From: Paenibacillus sp. JJ-223
GTDB taxonomy: Bacteria; Bacillota; Bacilli; Paenibacillales; Paenibacillaceae
Length of the DNA: 64,000 nucleotides
Direction of reading: 5' to 3'
NCBI RefSeq assembly: GCF_927798175.1
Contig: NZ_CAKMMP010000023.1
Span: 1-64,000, forward strand
Within the stretch, counting starts at the first letter, position 1. The number at the start of each line of letters is the position of its first letter. This document shows, piece after piece, positions 32,066 through 41,090 of the stretch. The notes under the pieces were generated by a model. It did no database searches, was not told the origin of the DNA, and worked only from the letters and a program-made list of their open reading frames with translations. The position numbers and the translations under genes are program-made.

Positions 32066-33703
32066 CTAGTCCAAATTCAGCGTGCGGTGAGCCGTAGGCG
32101 GAATCTCATCGCGATCCGTCAGAAGCTCAATGACAGCGACCTGCTGCAGACGCTGGGCAGATTGCAAGGCGGAAGCGAACTCCGCTTGGGTCTCGGCCCG
32201 ATATGCCGCCGCACCCAGCGATTCGGCAAACTTGGCTGCATCCATGGGGACTTCGTACAACGTGCCATCGATTCGCCCGGTCGTTTTTTGCATGCCTTTT
32301 AAAGCCATGTCCAGTTGTTTATTGTTCACGACGATGAAAATGACGGGAAGCTGGTTGCAGACCGCGGTATGAATTTCGGTACCCAGCATCATGAAGCAGC
32401 CATCCCCTGTAATGCAGACGATCGTTTCCTGGCGCGCGGCCGCTTTTGCGCCAATGGCCATGCCGATGGCATTGCCCATGCAGGCAAAATAAGCATCAAA
32501 GACAAAGCTTCCCGGTTTCTTCACTTTATAACGTTGAACCGCATGGAAACCGTGACTTCCGTCGTCAACAAACAGCATATGATCATAGGGGAGAAGGTCG
32601 CTCATATTCTCCAATATGGAAGCAAGGGACAGCCCGGTCAGTTCCGGCAAAGGCAATGTGTAGTCGGGGGGAAGCGGTCTTTCTTCTGTTTTGGGAATCG
32701 GGTGTCCGGATATCGTGCCCAGCAAAAACTGCAGACTGTCTTTCAGATCACCGGTGATATGTAAGGTATGCGAGTCGAGGATTTTACCGATGAATGTCGG
32801 ATCCGTATCGAATTGAATCAGATGAGCAGGGTGGTTTTCGCGCTTGAGATTGCATATCGTCATGTCGCTCAAGCGTGAACCAAGCACGATGAACAGATCG
32901 CTCCGGTTCAGCATTTCGTCAGCATGGGGAACGCCGCCAACGCCGCATGGGCCGTGGTAGAGCGGGTGGTCCCAGGCGATTGCGCCTTTTCCGCCAGGCG
33001 AGGTCACGACAGGGATGTTGAACGTTTCGGCGAAATGCACCAGTTCATCGTGTGCCCTTGCCCGGTTAACGCCTTTTCCGGCAATGATCAGCGGCCGCTC
33101 GGATTGCTGCAGCAGCGGAAGTACGCGATTCAGATTGGATACGCTGAGCAATGGTTCGTGTTCCGGCAGGACAATGCGGCAGTCGTTCAAGCGTTCGGTC
33201 TGTACATCGAATGGAAGACATAAGTGGACAGGCCCTTTATTAGGACCAAGTGCAATGGATAGGGCATGGTTCAGCAGCGTGCCGAAATGGTCGCCGCGTT
33301 CCACAAGCTTGCTGAAGAGCGTTGCAGGTCGGAACATCTCTGCCAGGTCGGCGAGATAGGACGAGGAATCTTGGCATTGGGGGATTCCTAATTCCTGTAT
33401 AGATTGGTGGCCGGTAATGAACAGCACAGGCAGGTTATTTGCCTTGGCATGTGCAGCAGCTGTAAGCAGGTTGGTGCCGCCAGGTCCCGAAGTGGCAAAG
33501 GCAACGCCGAGTTTGCCTGTCTGAAGGGCGTAACCGGCAGCTGCGAAACCCGAGCTGGATTCGTGTCTGCCGGGGATCATTTCAAGTCCGTAATCCACCA
33601 TTTTCAGAGCAGCCGGGCATATGGATTTTCCGATAATTCCAAAAAAGTGGGTAACGCCCAAATCATAAAGAGTTTTCGCCAAAATATCTGCTACGGTTGT
33701 CAT
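32066..33703 (-). CDS. Thiamine-diphosphate-dependent enzyme, acetolactate-synthase-like fold
   Basis: The protein has the three-domain layout of ThDP enzymes: an N-terminal pyrimidine-binding part with the catalytic Glu in GRHESSSGFAAAGYAL, SGPGGTNLLTAAAHA, a central domain (LLQQSERPLIIAGKGVNRA), and a C-terminal diphosphate-binding motif GDGCFMMLGTEIHTA with a following NN, 26 residues on. The length (545 aa) fits acetolactate synthase, benzoylformate decarboxylase and oxalyl-CoA decarboxylase families; which one cannot be fixed. Not a classical ilvB, as there is no ilvN or ilvC nearby. GCGAGGTG precedes ATG 33703. First gene of a minus-strand cluster with a CMD-like, a STAS-like and a KAS III-like gene. 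Confidence 0.85.
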   Translation of the reverse strand: MTTVADILAKTLYDLGVTHFFGIIGKSICPAALKMVDYGLEMIPGRHESSSGFAAAGYALQTGKLGVAFATSGPGGTNLLTAAAHAKANNLPVLFITGHQSIQELGIPQCQDSSSYLADLAEMFRPATLFSKLVERGDHFGTLLNHALSIALGPNKGPVHLCLPFDVQTERLNDCRIVLPEHEPLLSVSNLNRVLPLLQQSERPLIIAGKGVNRARAHDELVHFAETFNIPVVTSPGGKGAIAWDHPLYHGPCGVGGVPHADEMLNRSDLFIVLGSRLSDMTICNLKRENHPAHLIQFDTDPTFIGKILDSHTLHITGDLKDSLQFLLGTISGHPIPKTEERPLPPDYTLPLPELTGLSLASILENMSDLLPYDHMLFVDDGSHGFHAVQRYKVKKPGSFVFDAYFACMGNAIGMAIGAKAAARQETIVCITGDGCFMMLGTEIHTAVCNQLPVIFIVVNNKQLDMALKGMQKTTGRIDGTLYEVPMDAAKFAESLGAAAYRAETQAEFASALQSAQRLQQVAVIELLTDRDEIPPTAHRTLNLD

Positions 33704-34078
33704 GTGAAACACCTCGCTTCGCAAATAGGTTGATAGACCCAAAGGGTGTGTTCTGTGTTCAAATGATCGTCGTGATGAAGATATGAAAGGAAAAATCCTT
33801 TGTTAATAGGAAGAGTAGCTTTTTTTGTGGTTTTTTGTCAACTTGTTTTGTGGGTAAATTTTCCTGAATCTAAAGTTGTAAACGGTTTATGCCTTATGGC
33901 TGCTGGAAAAAATAAATAGTCGCATAAGCCTGTCTTTCTATTTTGAGAAATTATAATTAATAGTTTTTATGTAAAATAAAATCGAAAAATATCATAATAT
34001 GGTTGTTTGGCGGAGCATGCTTCGCATGTTCGCATTTCTGTGTTCATTTATGCAATAAAGCCATGTTTCCTACATTTC

Positions 34079-34087
34079 TGGTATACT
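34079..34087 (+). promoter_or_regulatory. Candidate extended -10 promoter for the Gfo/Idh gene
   Basis: TGG-TATACT (TG 34079-34080, TATACT 34082-34087) lies 24 bp upstream of the ATG. The AT-rich 408-bp interval 33704-34111 also holds the divergent upstream region of the ThDP gene and a small hairpin near 34013-34034; no gene was seen there. Confidence 0.5.
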
Positions 34088-34111
34088 GGAGTCTGATTGG
34101 AGTGAAGTGGG

Positions 34112-35083
34112 ATGACAACAATTAGAATGGCGATGATCGGCTTGGGCAAAATGGGAAATCACATGCTTGAGCAGGCTGGTCGAAATGACCTTGGCGCTTC
34201 GATCGAAATCGTGGCTGCATGCGATACGGACGAGGCGGGGCTGCGTGCTTTTGCGGATTCCTACCCGGGAGCGAGTATATATACAAATTTTAAGGCACTA
34301 TTGGACGAATGCCAGATCGATCTGTTGTACGTTGCGGTTCCGCCCAAGGTTCATTACCAGGTCGTTATGGAAGCGCTGCAGCGCAAAATCCCGGTATTCT
34401 GCGAGAAGCCTCTGGCGAACAGCGCCCAGGAGGCGGCTGAAATGTTAGCCGCAGCGGAAAGCGCTGGGGTGATGCACGCCGTGCATTTCTCCATGCCCCA
34501 CGAGCCGGCCGTCCTGAAACTGCAGCAGCTGTTGGACCAGAGAACGATTGGTTCAATCTGCAAAATCGAACTGATTCTGCAATTTCCGCAATGGCCGCGG
34601 AGCTGGCAGCAGAATGAGTGGATTACGGGGCGCGAGCAGGGCGGCTTTATTCTGGAAGTCGGCATTCATTGGATCCACGTCATCCAGAATGTGTTTGGCA
34701 GCATCACCGTCCTTCGAAGCGAAGTGGATTATCCCGAAGATGCCCTTGGATGTGAGCGCGAGGTGCATGCGGATATGCGACTGGATGACGGGACGCGGGT
34801 TAAGCTGAAAGGCATCTCCCATTTTTCGGGCGAGGAGCGTGTCTCCATGATCGTATATGGAGCGGAAGGGACGCTGGCTTTGGAAAACTGGGAGGAGTTG
34901 ATGGGCGGGGCCATTGGCGAACCGCTTATGCCCATCGAGACCCCGGAATCCATGAGCGAGCTGCCTGTGCTGAAACATGTGATTGCGCGCCTTCAAGGCA
35001 AGCCCGGCAGAATCTATGATTTCAGCGACGGTTACCGGGCCCAGCTTGTGCTGGAAGCGCTGCGTAGTCCGAAGCTTTCCTGA
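34112..35083 (+). CDS. Gfo/Idh/MocA family oxidoreductase
   Basis: The N-terminal Rossmann domain opens with IRMAMIGLGKMGNHM (GxGxxG), the conserved EKP segment is CEKPLANSAQEAAEML, and the C-terminal alpha/beta domain contains EVGIHWIHVIQNVFGS with a histidine in the catalytic position (family motif). It probably oxidises a sugar, inositol or related hydroxyl with NAD(P). At 323 aa it is a normal length. RBS GATTGGAGTGAAG. It is divergent from the ThDP gene and followed at 140 bp by a HAD hydrolase; they may share a pathway, but nothing in the sequence fixes the substrate. Confidence 0.87.
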   Translation: MTTIRMAMIGLGKMGNHMLEQAGRNDLGASIEIVAACDTDEAGLRAFADSYPGASIYTNFKALLDECQIDLLYVAVPPKVHYQVVMEALQRKIPVFCEKPLANSAQEAAEMLAAAESAGVMHAVHFSMPHEPAVLKLQQLLDQRTIGSICKIELILQFPQWPRSWQQNEWITGREQGGFILEVGIHWIHVIQNVFGSITVLRSEVDYPEDALGCEREVHADMRLDDGTRVKLKGISHFSGEERVSMIVYGAEGTLALENWEELMGGAIGEPLMPIETPESMSELPVLKHVIARLQGKPGRIYDFSDGYRAQLVLEALRSPKLS

Positions 35084-35223
35084 TTCCCGGCCAATGTTGC
35101 AGGGTACAGCGATTCGTCGATGGTTTGCAAAACAGCTCAAGTTTACATTGGTGAACCTTTAAGTATATCATGGGGAAAAACGGAAAAATCCGATCAACAT
35201 TTCAAGCCGAAAGGAATTCTGAT

Positions 35224-35913
35224 ATGACGAAAGAAACGACATTGCGCAAACCGGAAGCGATGATTTTTGACATGGATGGAACGCTGTTTCAGACGGAAAC
35301 ATTGTTGATGCCCGCGTATCACCGTCTGTTCGATACGCTTAGAGCCGAAGGACATTTTGAAGGAGAAACGCCGCCGGAGGAGCGAATGCTCGGCAGTCTA
35401 GGCATGCTGCTGGAGGATATCTGGAAGGTCGTCATGCCGGACGCTTCCGAGGCAGCCCATCGCCGCGCGGACGAACTGCTGCTTCAGTTGGAGATTGAAG
35501 GGCTCGATGGGGGCGATTCTCGACTATATCCGCAGGTCAAAGAGACGCTGGAAGCGCTGAAGGAACAGGGCGTGCGCCTGTTCGTGGCGAGCAACGGGCT
35601 GGAGGATTACGTGAAAGGCGTAGCTTTTGCCCACGAAATCATGCCGCTGTTTGAAGGTGTGTATAGCGCAGGCCAATACAAGACGCCATCCAAGGTCGAT
35701 CTTGTGCAAATCTTGCTCAAGAAGCACCACATTCAGGATGCCTGGATGGTCGGAGACCGTTCCTCGGACGTCGAGGCGGGCAAGATGAACGGACAGACCG
35801 TTATCGGCTGCGCCTATGCCGGGTTCGGCCGCGATGAGGAGCTGGCCGGATCGGATGTGTTGATCTCCGACTTTACGGAATTGCTGGGCTTGTATCGGAA
35901 TGCTGCAGAATAA
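35224..35913 (+). CDS. HAD superfamily hydrolase
   Basis: HAD motifs I-IV are present: FDMDGTLFQTE (nucleophile Asp), LFVASNGLE, a Lys in YKTPSKVDL, and MVGDRSSDVEAG. An alpha-helical cap sits between motif I and II (about 25-105), as in beta-phosphoglucomutase-like phosphatases. It should hydrolyse a small phosphate ester. ATG 35224 was chosen because AAAGGAATT lies ahead; the frame runs open to 35170. It gives 229 aa, typical. A large hairpin follows. Confidence 0.87.
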   Translation: MTKETTLRKPEAMIFDMDGTLFQTETLLMPAYHRLFDTLRAEGHFEGETPPEERMLGSLGMLLEDIWKVVMPDASEAAHRRADELLLQLEIEGLDGGDSRLYPQVKETLEALKEQGVRLFVASNGLEDYVKGVAFAHEIMPLFEGVYSAGQYKTPSKVDLVQILLKKHHIQDAWMVGDRSSDVEAGKMNGQTVIGCAYAGFGRDEELAGSDVLISDFTELLGLYRNAAE

Positions 35914-36034
35914 CTACGTCATGCACGGATTGCTGTATGTTCAGCTTGACCATTGAATCGCGATCATCGCTGTATTGCGATTCGCTCCATTAGACGGCAG
36001 ACGCGCTTATGGATCGTTGAGGCTGCTTTACTCC

Positions 36035-36080
36035 AAAAAGGATCGGGAACTCTGGAATGCCAGAGTTCCCGATCCTTTTT
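36035..36080. terminator. Bidirectional terminator between HAD and yheCD cluster
   Basis: A perfect 21-bp stem: the arm at 36035-36055 (AAAAAGGATCGGG...) pairs with 36060-36080, with a 4-base loop, and ends in T5 on both strands. Confidence 0.95.
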
Positions 36081-36091
36081 CGGTGACGGGG

Positions 36092-37309
36092 TTATCTCGT
36101 TCTTCTCTTCTTTCTAGACGGGGTGCTTCTGCGTATGGCCGGTGTGGCTGGTTTGACTGGTGTGACTGGTTTGGTCGGTGCGGCTGTTTTTGGGCGCGAT
36201 GAGGTCGAAGAAACGGGACGATGCCGGTAAAGCCACAAGGCATATTCCAACGGCTGGGTGATGGCTTTTTCATATATTTCGCTTTCCCCGATTCTGGAAA
36301 AAACTTCGCGTGCCGGCTTCGGGTTGACCTCGAGCAAGTAGATTTGCCCGCTTTTGTCTATGGCCAGATCGAGCGCCAATTCGCAGAGGGCGCCATAGGT
36401 TTCCTCGAGAAAGGAAGCGATAGCAATGCCGAATTTTTCGGCGGTGCTCGCAATTTCGGCCTGCTTCTCCTCTTCCGGAATCCATTGTTTCATGAGCCGC
36501 TTCATTTCAATGGCTTGGCCGCCGCCGTGAAGATTGGAGGTGACGCTCTTTTCCGCCCCGATCCTTCCGGCACAACCGGTGAATTCCCATTCCCCCTCGC
36601 CGTTTTTCTGAACAAGCATGCGATAGTCGTGCACGCGCTGGTTGGGGAGCTGAAGCTGGATCCCTTGCTGCACGAGATATTTGTCCTTCATGTCCCAGTG
36701 CTGCAAAAAGGCTCCGAGGCGAGACATATGCACATTGCGCGGCGTGATGATTTGTCGTTTCTGGTTCCGTCCGCGTACCAGAACCGTGTTGGGCTCCTTG
36801 TTGCTGTGTTCGATGCGCAGAATGCCGCGACCGCCCGTGCCGTTGATCGGTTTGAGATAGATTAGCGGGTAGGTTTTCAACATTCGGTTCACGTCCGACA
36901 TATCCTGAAACAGGCAGGTATCGGGAAGGTGTTCCCGAAAAGCGGCTTTGGTTGCAAGGAGCTGGTGAATGGTCCATTTGTTGCGCAAGGGGCGGTTCAA
37001 ATACAAAAGATGTCCGTATTTTTTGCGGAAATCCTGCAATTGTACAAACCGGTGGTTTCTCTGGATCCGGCAGCGGTCAAAGATCAGGTCCGGGAATGAA
37101 CGCCATTCCCTGGACCAGCCTTTTCCCGGATTATAAACCATCGCATTGATATGCTTGCCGCCGGAATGAACGTCTGCCGGCGTGAATACGTACACATCCA
37201 GTCCCCGCTTTCGACCTTCCAGTATCATCTTGCGGTAAATGCCTCGCTCCTCCAAGCCGCGATGATCGTTCAAATATAGCGTCATGATGCCGAGAACAGG
37301 TGAGGACAC
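36092..37309 (-). CDS. YheC/YheD-type ATP-grasp protein (cluster copy 5, last in operon order)
   Basis: Family hallmarks: LKPINGTGGRGI (ATP-binding lysine and glycine loop), DYRMLVQKNGEGEW, TSNLHGGGQA and LLEVNPKPAREVF (metal-binding Glu-Asn). YheC/YheD are endospore-associated proteins in Bacillus; their amino-acid-ligating reaction is unknown. At 405 aa it has an odd C terminus: after residue 370 a Pro/Lys/Arg/Thr tail (TKPVTPVKPATPAIRRS) with a repetitive code. GTG 37309 is preferred over TTG 37315, since AAGGTGA then lies at normal spacing. It lies 38 bp downstream of the next copy and closes the operon at the shared terminator. Confidence 0.85.
   Translation of the reverse strand: MSSPVLGIMTLYLNDHRGLEERGIYRKMILEGRKRGLDVYVFTPADVHSGGKHINAMVYNPGKGWSREWRSFPDLIFDRCRIQRNHRFVQLQDFRKKYGHLLYLNRPLRNKWTIHQLLATKAAFREHLPDTCLFQDMSDVNRMLKTYPLIYLKPINGTGGRGILRIEHSNKEPNTVLVRGRNQKRQIITPRNVHMSRLGAFLQHWDMKDKYLVQQGIQLQLPNQRVHDYRMLVQKNGEGEWEFTGCAGRIGAEKSVTSNLHGGGQAIEMKRLMKQWIPEEEKQAEIASTAEKFGIAIASFLEETYGALCELALDLAIDKSGQIYLLEVNPKPAREVFSRIGESEIYEKAITQPLEYALWLYRHRPVSSTSSRPKTAAPTKPVTPVKPATPAIRRSTPSRKKRRTR
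36125..36190 (-). repeat. Short tandem repeat coding for the basic Pro/Thr tail
   Basis: On the plus strand GGTGTGGCTGGTTTGACT and near-copies (GGTGTGACTGGTTTGG, then GGTGCGGCTG) follow one another. They encode the TKPVTPVKPATPA stretch of the ATP-grasp protein. Such repeats vary in copy number. Confidence 0.7.
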
Positions 37310-37347
37310 AAACAATCACCTTCTTTAGCGGTTATTCCTTTCCAAGT

Positions 37348-38451
37348 TCATTTGGGTTGGCGGGCCAGGTAAGTGCTGTATTGAAATATGCGTTCCAGCG
37401 ATCGGCGGCGGATCTGGGGCTCATCGAATTTCATCGGCTTGGCGTTTGCCTCGAAAAACCAAAGCTCGCCAATAACGTCTATGCCGAGATCCATCGACAT
37501 TTCGCCCAGCGTGCTTCCCGATCCACGCTCGATCTGCTTGGCGATCATGATCGACGTGGATTTGACTCGTTTCATCAGTGTTGCAGTCATTTCTTCTCCA
37601 AAGAGATCGGCCAGCAGCTTTTCCGGATCCTCCACGCTGCCTCCGCGGGGAACATGGGTCGTAATGCTGCGGGAACCCGCCAGCCTGGCACCGATTCCGG
37701 TTACGCTCCAGTGGCCTTTCCCGTTTTTTTGCACGAGCACGCGCAAGTCGAAAGGACGTTTGCCGGAGGAAGCCAATTCAATGCCTTGCTGCAGGATATA
37801 GGGCGTTCGGCCGGACTCCTGGCGCACGCGTGCCCACAGTTTTTGGAGCGTGATGGCCTTATACGTGGTGCTTCGTCTTTTGCTTTGGATTTTGAGTTTG
37901 TAGGGAAATTGATCCTTCTCCTGAAACTTGAGCATCATGATCCCTTTGCCCGCTTTCCCGCTTTCCGGCTTCAAATAAAGGTAAGGGTACTGCTGCAGCA
38001 CTTTGCCCAGACCGGATGCGCTGCGCATCCGGCGGGTGTATGGAACGAGCTGTCGGGTCGTCTTCGATTTTTTCAGCCATTCGAAGAGATTCCATTTATT
38101 GAAGTAAAACGGGTTATACAGGCTGACGCCGGATTGAAGGCATTCTGCGATTTTGCGCTGGACAAACGGCTTGCTTTCATCCTCGCGGCTCGGGATGCGA
38201 TTATACAACACATGAGGCAAAGGAAAGAGCTGTGAAATCCATCGTTTGCTTCCTTTGCCGAGCGTGTAGCCTTTGACGGTGGGACCGCTCATATCCAAGT
38301 CGCGGACGGTCACGACGTATGCCAAACAACCCATATTTTCACCGGTGTTTATGATATCCTCGAAATTTTGATGGTTTCCCCTGAACATTCGCTGAGGATC
38401 ATGCATGGTCAGTATGGCAATGACAGGTTTGAAATCATCGTGCAGGCTCAT
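37348..38451 (-). CDS. YheC/YheD-type ATP-grasp protein (cluster copy 4)
   Basis: It has LKPESGKAGKGI as ATP loop, DLRVLVQKNGKGHW, THVPRGGSVEDP and FFEANAKPMKF as metal site. It has an N-terminal substrate-type domain (about 1-130) in front of the ATP-grasp part. ATG 38451 was taken because its first base is also the last base of the upstream gene's TGA stop (TGATG), with GAAGAGGG before it; the open frame further upstream to 38592 is inside the previous gene. At 367 aa it is the shortest copy. It is strongly diverged from its neighbours, so function may have split among the copies. Confidence 0.85.
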   Translation of the reverse strand: MSLHDDFKPVIAILTMHDPQRMFRGNHQNFEDIINTGENMGCLAYVVTVRDLDMSGPTVKGYTLGKGSKRWISQLFPLPHVLYNRIPSREDESKPFVQRKIAECLQSGVSLYNPFYFNKWNLFEWLKKSKTTRQLVPYTRRMRSASGLGKVLQQYPYLYLKPESGKAGKGIMMLKFQEKDQFPYKLKIQSKRRSTTYKAITLQKLWARVRQESGRTPYILQQGIELASSGKRPFDLRVLVQKNGKGHWSVTGIGARLAGSRSITTHVPRGGSVEDPEKLLADLFGEEMTATLMKRVKSTSIMIAKQIERGSGSTLGEMSMDLGIDVIGELWFFEANAKPMKFDEPQIRRRSLERIFQYSTYLARQPK

Positions 38452-39824
38452 CAAATGTCGTCCCTCTTCCGGAACTTGCTTAAATACAGGCAGTGTTCCA
38501 AAATGTGCTCCACCGACGATTTGCCCTCCATTCGGAGGGAAGGGTGTCGGAATATGGAGCGTCCGGGTTTGGCGTTCGCTTCGAACATCCATACGTGCTC
38601 CTCCTGATCAATGCCCAGATCAAAGCCAAGTTCACCAATGAGATGCTGGTGTTGATTTTCGATCGCCTGGGCCAATGTGATGGCGACGGATTTGGCTTGC
38701 TGAAGAACCTCGCTTGCGCGGTCGCCGAAATTCTGGCTGAGCGCCTTTTCCGGGGTCATCAGGGAACCGCCGTTCTTGATATGTGTGGTGACGCTGCCGC
38801 GGCCAGCCTTTTTGGCACCGATCCCCACAACGACCCATTGGTTGTTCCCGTTCTTGTGCATATGAAAGCGAAAATCGATCGGGCAATGGTCAATCTCGAT
38901 CAGCCGGATGCCTTGCTGAACGACATAACCGCGCAAGTGTCTGCCATGTTTCCCCTGAAGCATGCGCATGAGGCCGTTGAAGGAACCGAAGCGCATCAGG
39001 ACATTTCCCTTTTTTGTACGGTAACGTGCAAAATAGCCGCGTTTGGGTGAATAGGTCAGGCGATAGATCCCGTTGCCGAGGCTGCCTGCCGTAGGTTTGT
39101 AATATACGAATTGATGGCGTTCCAGCATGTCTTTCATCTGTTCCACCGTCGGATTCGTGATGGATTCCGGGATATGAAGGCTAGCGGCCGGTTCGTTTTC
39201 GAGCAATTTGTAGATATCCGATTTATTGAAGAAGCTCCAGTTAAAGAACGGGATTTTGCGCCGGATGAATCGTTCCCGCAGCTGGTTGATTGCAGGGGAA
39301 AAGTCCGAACGGCGGCTGGGCAGACGGTTATACACCACGTCCGGCAAAGGCACGGTTTTGCGGGTGAATCCGCCGCTGCTGCTCAGGAAGAAACCGTTCA
39401 CTGTTTCGTTTTGCCAGTTGATGTCCCGGGGCGTAAAGGCGAAAATATAGGATTTCCGGCTCCCTTCGCGGAGCAGTTGCTTGATGAATGCGGTACGTGA
39501 ACCGAACGGATTGGAACTGCTGGCCATACCGTCGGTAAGGATCCCGATCAGCGGACCAAGTTGAACTTCGTCATTTTGCAAATTGCGGAGGTAGACGCTG
39601 CTCCTCTTCGGAACGTTCATCAGGTTGCGAATGCCTGAGGCAAGATATAGATGTTTGCCTGCTTTTCGGATTGGCTTGATGGTTGCCGGCACCCGGTCCC
39701 TCCCAAATCGCAGATGAATCTTTTTTTTGCCGGACAGATTCAGGCTTTTCATTAACGAACTGGATACATAAATCACTTTATCCGGTTGCTGCGTGAAATG
39801 CAGGTTGCAAGTGGTCAAACTCAT
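38451..39824 (-). CDS. YheC/YheD-type ATP-grasp protein (cluster copy 3)
   Basis: The ATP loop is YKPTAGSLGNGI; further motifs are DFRFHMHKNGNNQW, THIKNGGSLMTP and MFEANAKPGRSIF. The N-terminal extension (about 1-90) differs from copies 4 and 5 and resembles copy 1 in carrying a beta-rich KIHLRFGRDRVPATI segment before the common domain (LGPLIGILTDGM). It has 457 aa. RBS AGGAGGATAAATC precedes ATG 39824. The stop overlaps the start of the downstream copy, so both are translated in a coupled way. Confidence 0.87.
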   Translation of the reverse strand: MSLTTCNLHFTQQPDKVIYVSSSLMKSLNLSGKKKIHLRFGRDRVPATIKPIRKAGKHLYLASGIRNLMNVPKRSSVYLRNLQNDEVQLGPLIGILTDGMASSSNPFGSRTAFIKQLLREGSRKSYIFAFTPRDINWQNETVNGFFLSSSGGFTRKTVPLPDVVYNRLPSRRSDFSPAINQLRERFIRRKIPFFNWSFFNKSDIYKLLENEPAASLHIPESITNPTVEQMKDMLERHQFVYYKPTAGSLGNGIYRLTYSPKRGYFARYRTKKGNVLMRFGSFNGLMRMLQGKHGRHLRGYVVQQGIRLIEIDHCPIDFRFHMHKNGNNQWVVVGIGAKKAGRGSVTTHIKNGGSLMTPEKALSQNFGDRASEVLQQAKSVAITLAQAIENQHQHLIGELGFDLGIDQEEHVWMFEANAKPGRSIFRHPSLRMEGKSSVEHILEHCLYLSKFRKRDDI

Positions 39825-39876
39825 GATTTATCCTCCTATCCTGAAAATATCCTTCAAGGCAAGCCGGCGACACGCC

Positions 39877-41061
39877 TTAGCTGCCGTGATTCCGGATGGG
39901 TTTCAGGCCAGCTATGCTGGATGTATTCGGCATTTTCGTTGGACGGTAAACGTCAGCGAGAACATGTTGCTGCAGCAGATAACGGGCATAGGCAAGCGGC
40001 CGGGTATGGACCCTTCGAAATAACTGCGGGTCATCTGCTTTTGCAAACGAGGAGCGGCCCGGTTTGGAGTTGGCTTCAAGCAGCCACAGGCGCCCATCGG
40101 AGTCCGCTCCGAAATCGAGGCCCAACTCGGCGAGTCTGCCGAAGTGCCTTTCCAACAGCGGGGGGATCCGGCCCGCGGCCTGCTTTATTTGTTCAAGCAA
40201 TGCATTTGCTTCGGAAGCTCCGAACCGGTCTTGGAGATAAGGAAGCGCAGGGTAGGCCTTCCCGCCGCCATGAAGGTTGGACGTCAGTGTTTTCTCCGGG
40301 CCCTCCCGTACCATACATCCCGTGAGCAACCAGCGTCCGCGGCCGTCTTTCTGCATCAGCGCCCGAATATCGAACGGACGTCCATGATGGCTAAGGTCAA
40401 GGTAAGGCTGTATCAGAAGCCTGCGTCGGGAGCTGCAGGCATGAAGCCGGGAGGATACGCGTTCGGGCGTTTGAAATAGCCAATGAAACGGCTCGTTGGA
40501 ATGGTTGCGGCCGTCGATGACCCAAGTGGACGGCTCGGTGCCGCGAGCCAGGCGAAAGGTGTTTTTCCCGTGTGTTCCGGACACGGGCTTGAAGAACAGG
40601 CCCTGCGGCCATCGTTCCAGCCAAGTCTCCCACCGAACGTGCGGTTGAAACAGCGCCGTCTGGGGAAGAAGCTCTTTCGTTTCCGAATCACGGCTTAGAA
40701 TCTGATGCACCTTCCATTTGCCGGGCAGTGAAGCGGACCAGTACGTCGTTCTTGCTCCAGGGCCAGGAGCGCTCAGCTGCTGTCTCCACGTCTGGGGCAA
40801 TGGCTGCAGACTGCGATCCATCACCAGCTTGGTTGCAGGCAGAGGCACGGCTCTCCACTGATCATCAACGAAAACGAATCCTTGCTTCGGCAATGCTGCT
40901 TGGTTGTCATCAGGCAACGGAAGCACAACGATGCGAATTCCGTAAGGCCCGCTCTCCAGACTAAGCCGGCGGCAGAAGGGTTCATCCGAAAAGGAAGGTG
41001 AGCCAGCTGCTTCACGGACCAGAATCGTCAGGATGTCGGGCGGGAAAGTTCGGTTTGGCAA
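39877..41061 (-). CDS. YheC/YheD-type ATP-grasp protein (cluster copy 2)
   Basis: Motifs are FKPVSGTHGKNT (ATP loop, with Asn-Thr where others have Gly-Ile), DIRALMQKDGRGRW, TSNLHGGGKAYP and LLEANSKPGRSSF. The N terminus is diverged and Pro-rich (LPLPDDNQAALP, LSAPGPGARTTYW). TTG 41061 is the start, with GGAGGTG at 8-base spacing. It has 394 aa and higher GC than its neighbours, consistent with its faster divergence. It lies between copies 1 and 3 with short gaps of 29 and 52 bp. Confidence 0.85.
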   Translation of the reverse strand: MPNRTFPPDILTILVREAAGSPSFSDEPFCRRLSLESGPYGIRIVVLPLPDDNQAALPKQGFVFVDDQWRAVPLPATKLVMDRSLQPLPQTWRQQLSAPGPGARTTYWSASLPGKWKVHQILSRDSETKELLPQTALFQPHVRWETWLERWPQGLFFKPVSGTHGKNTFRLARGTEPSTWVIDGRNHSNEPFHWLFQTPERVSSRLHACSSRRRLLIQPYLDLSHHGRPFDIRALMQKDGRGRWLLTGCMVREGPEKTLTSNLHGGGKAYPALPYLQDRFGASEANALLEQIKQAAGRIPPLLERHFGRLAELGLDFGADSDGRLWLLEANSKPGRSSFAKADDPQLFRRVHTRPLAYARYLLQQHVLADVYRPTKMPNTSSIAGLKPIRNHGS

Positions 41062-41090
41062 CGGTTCAACACCTCCAGCGGAATTCGCCT

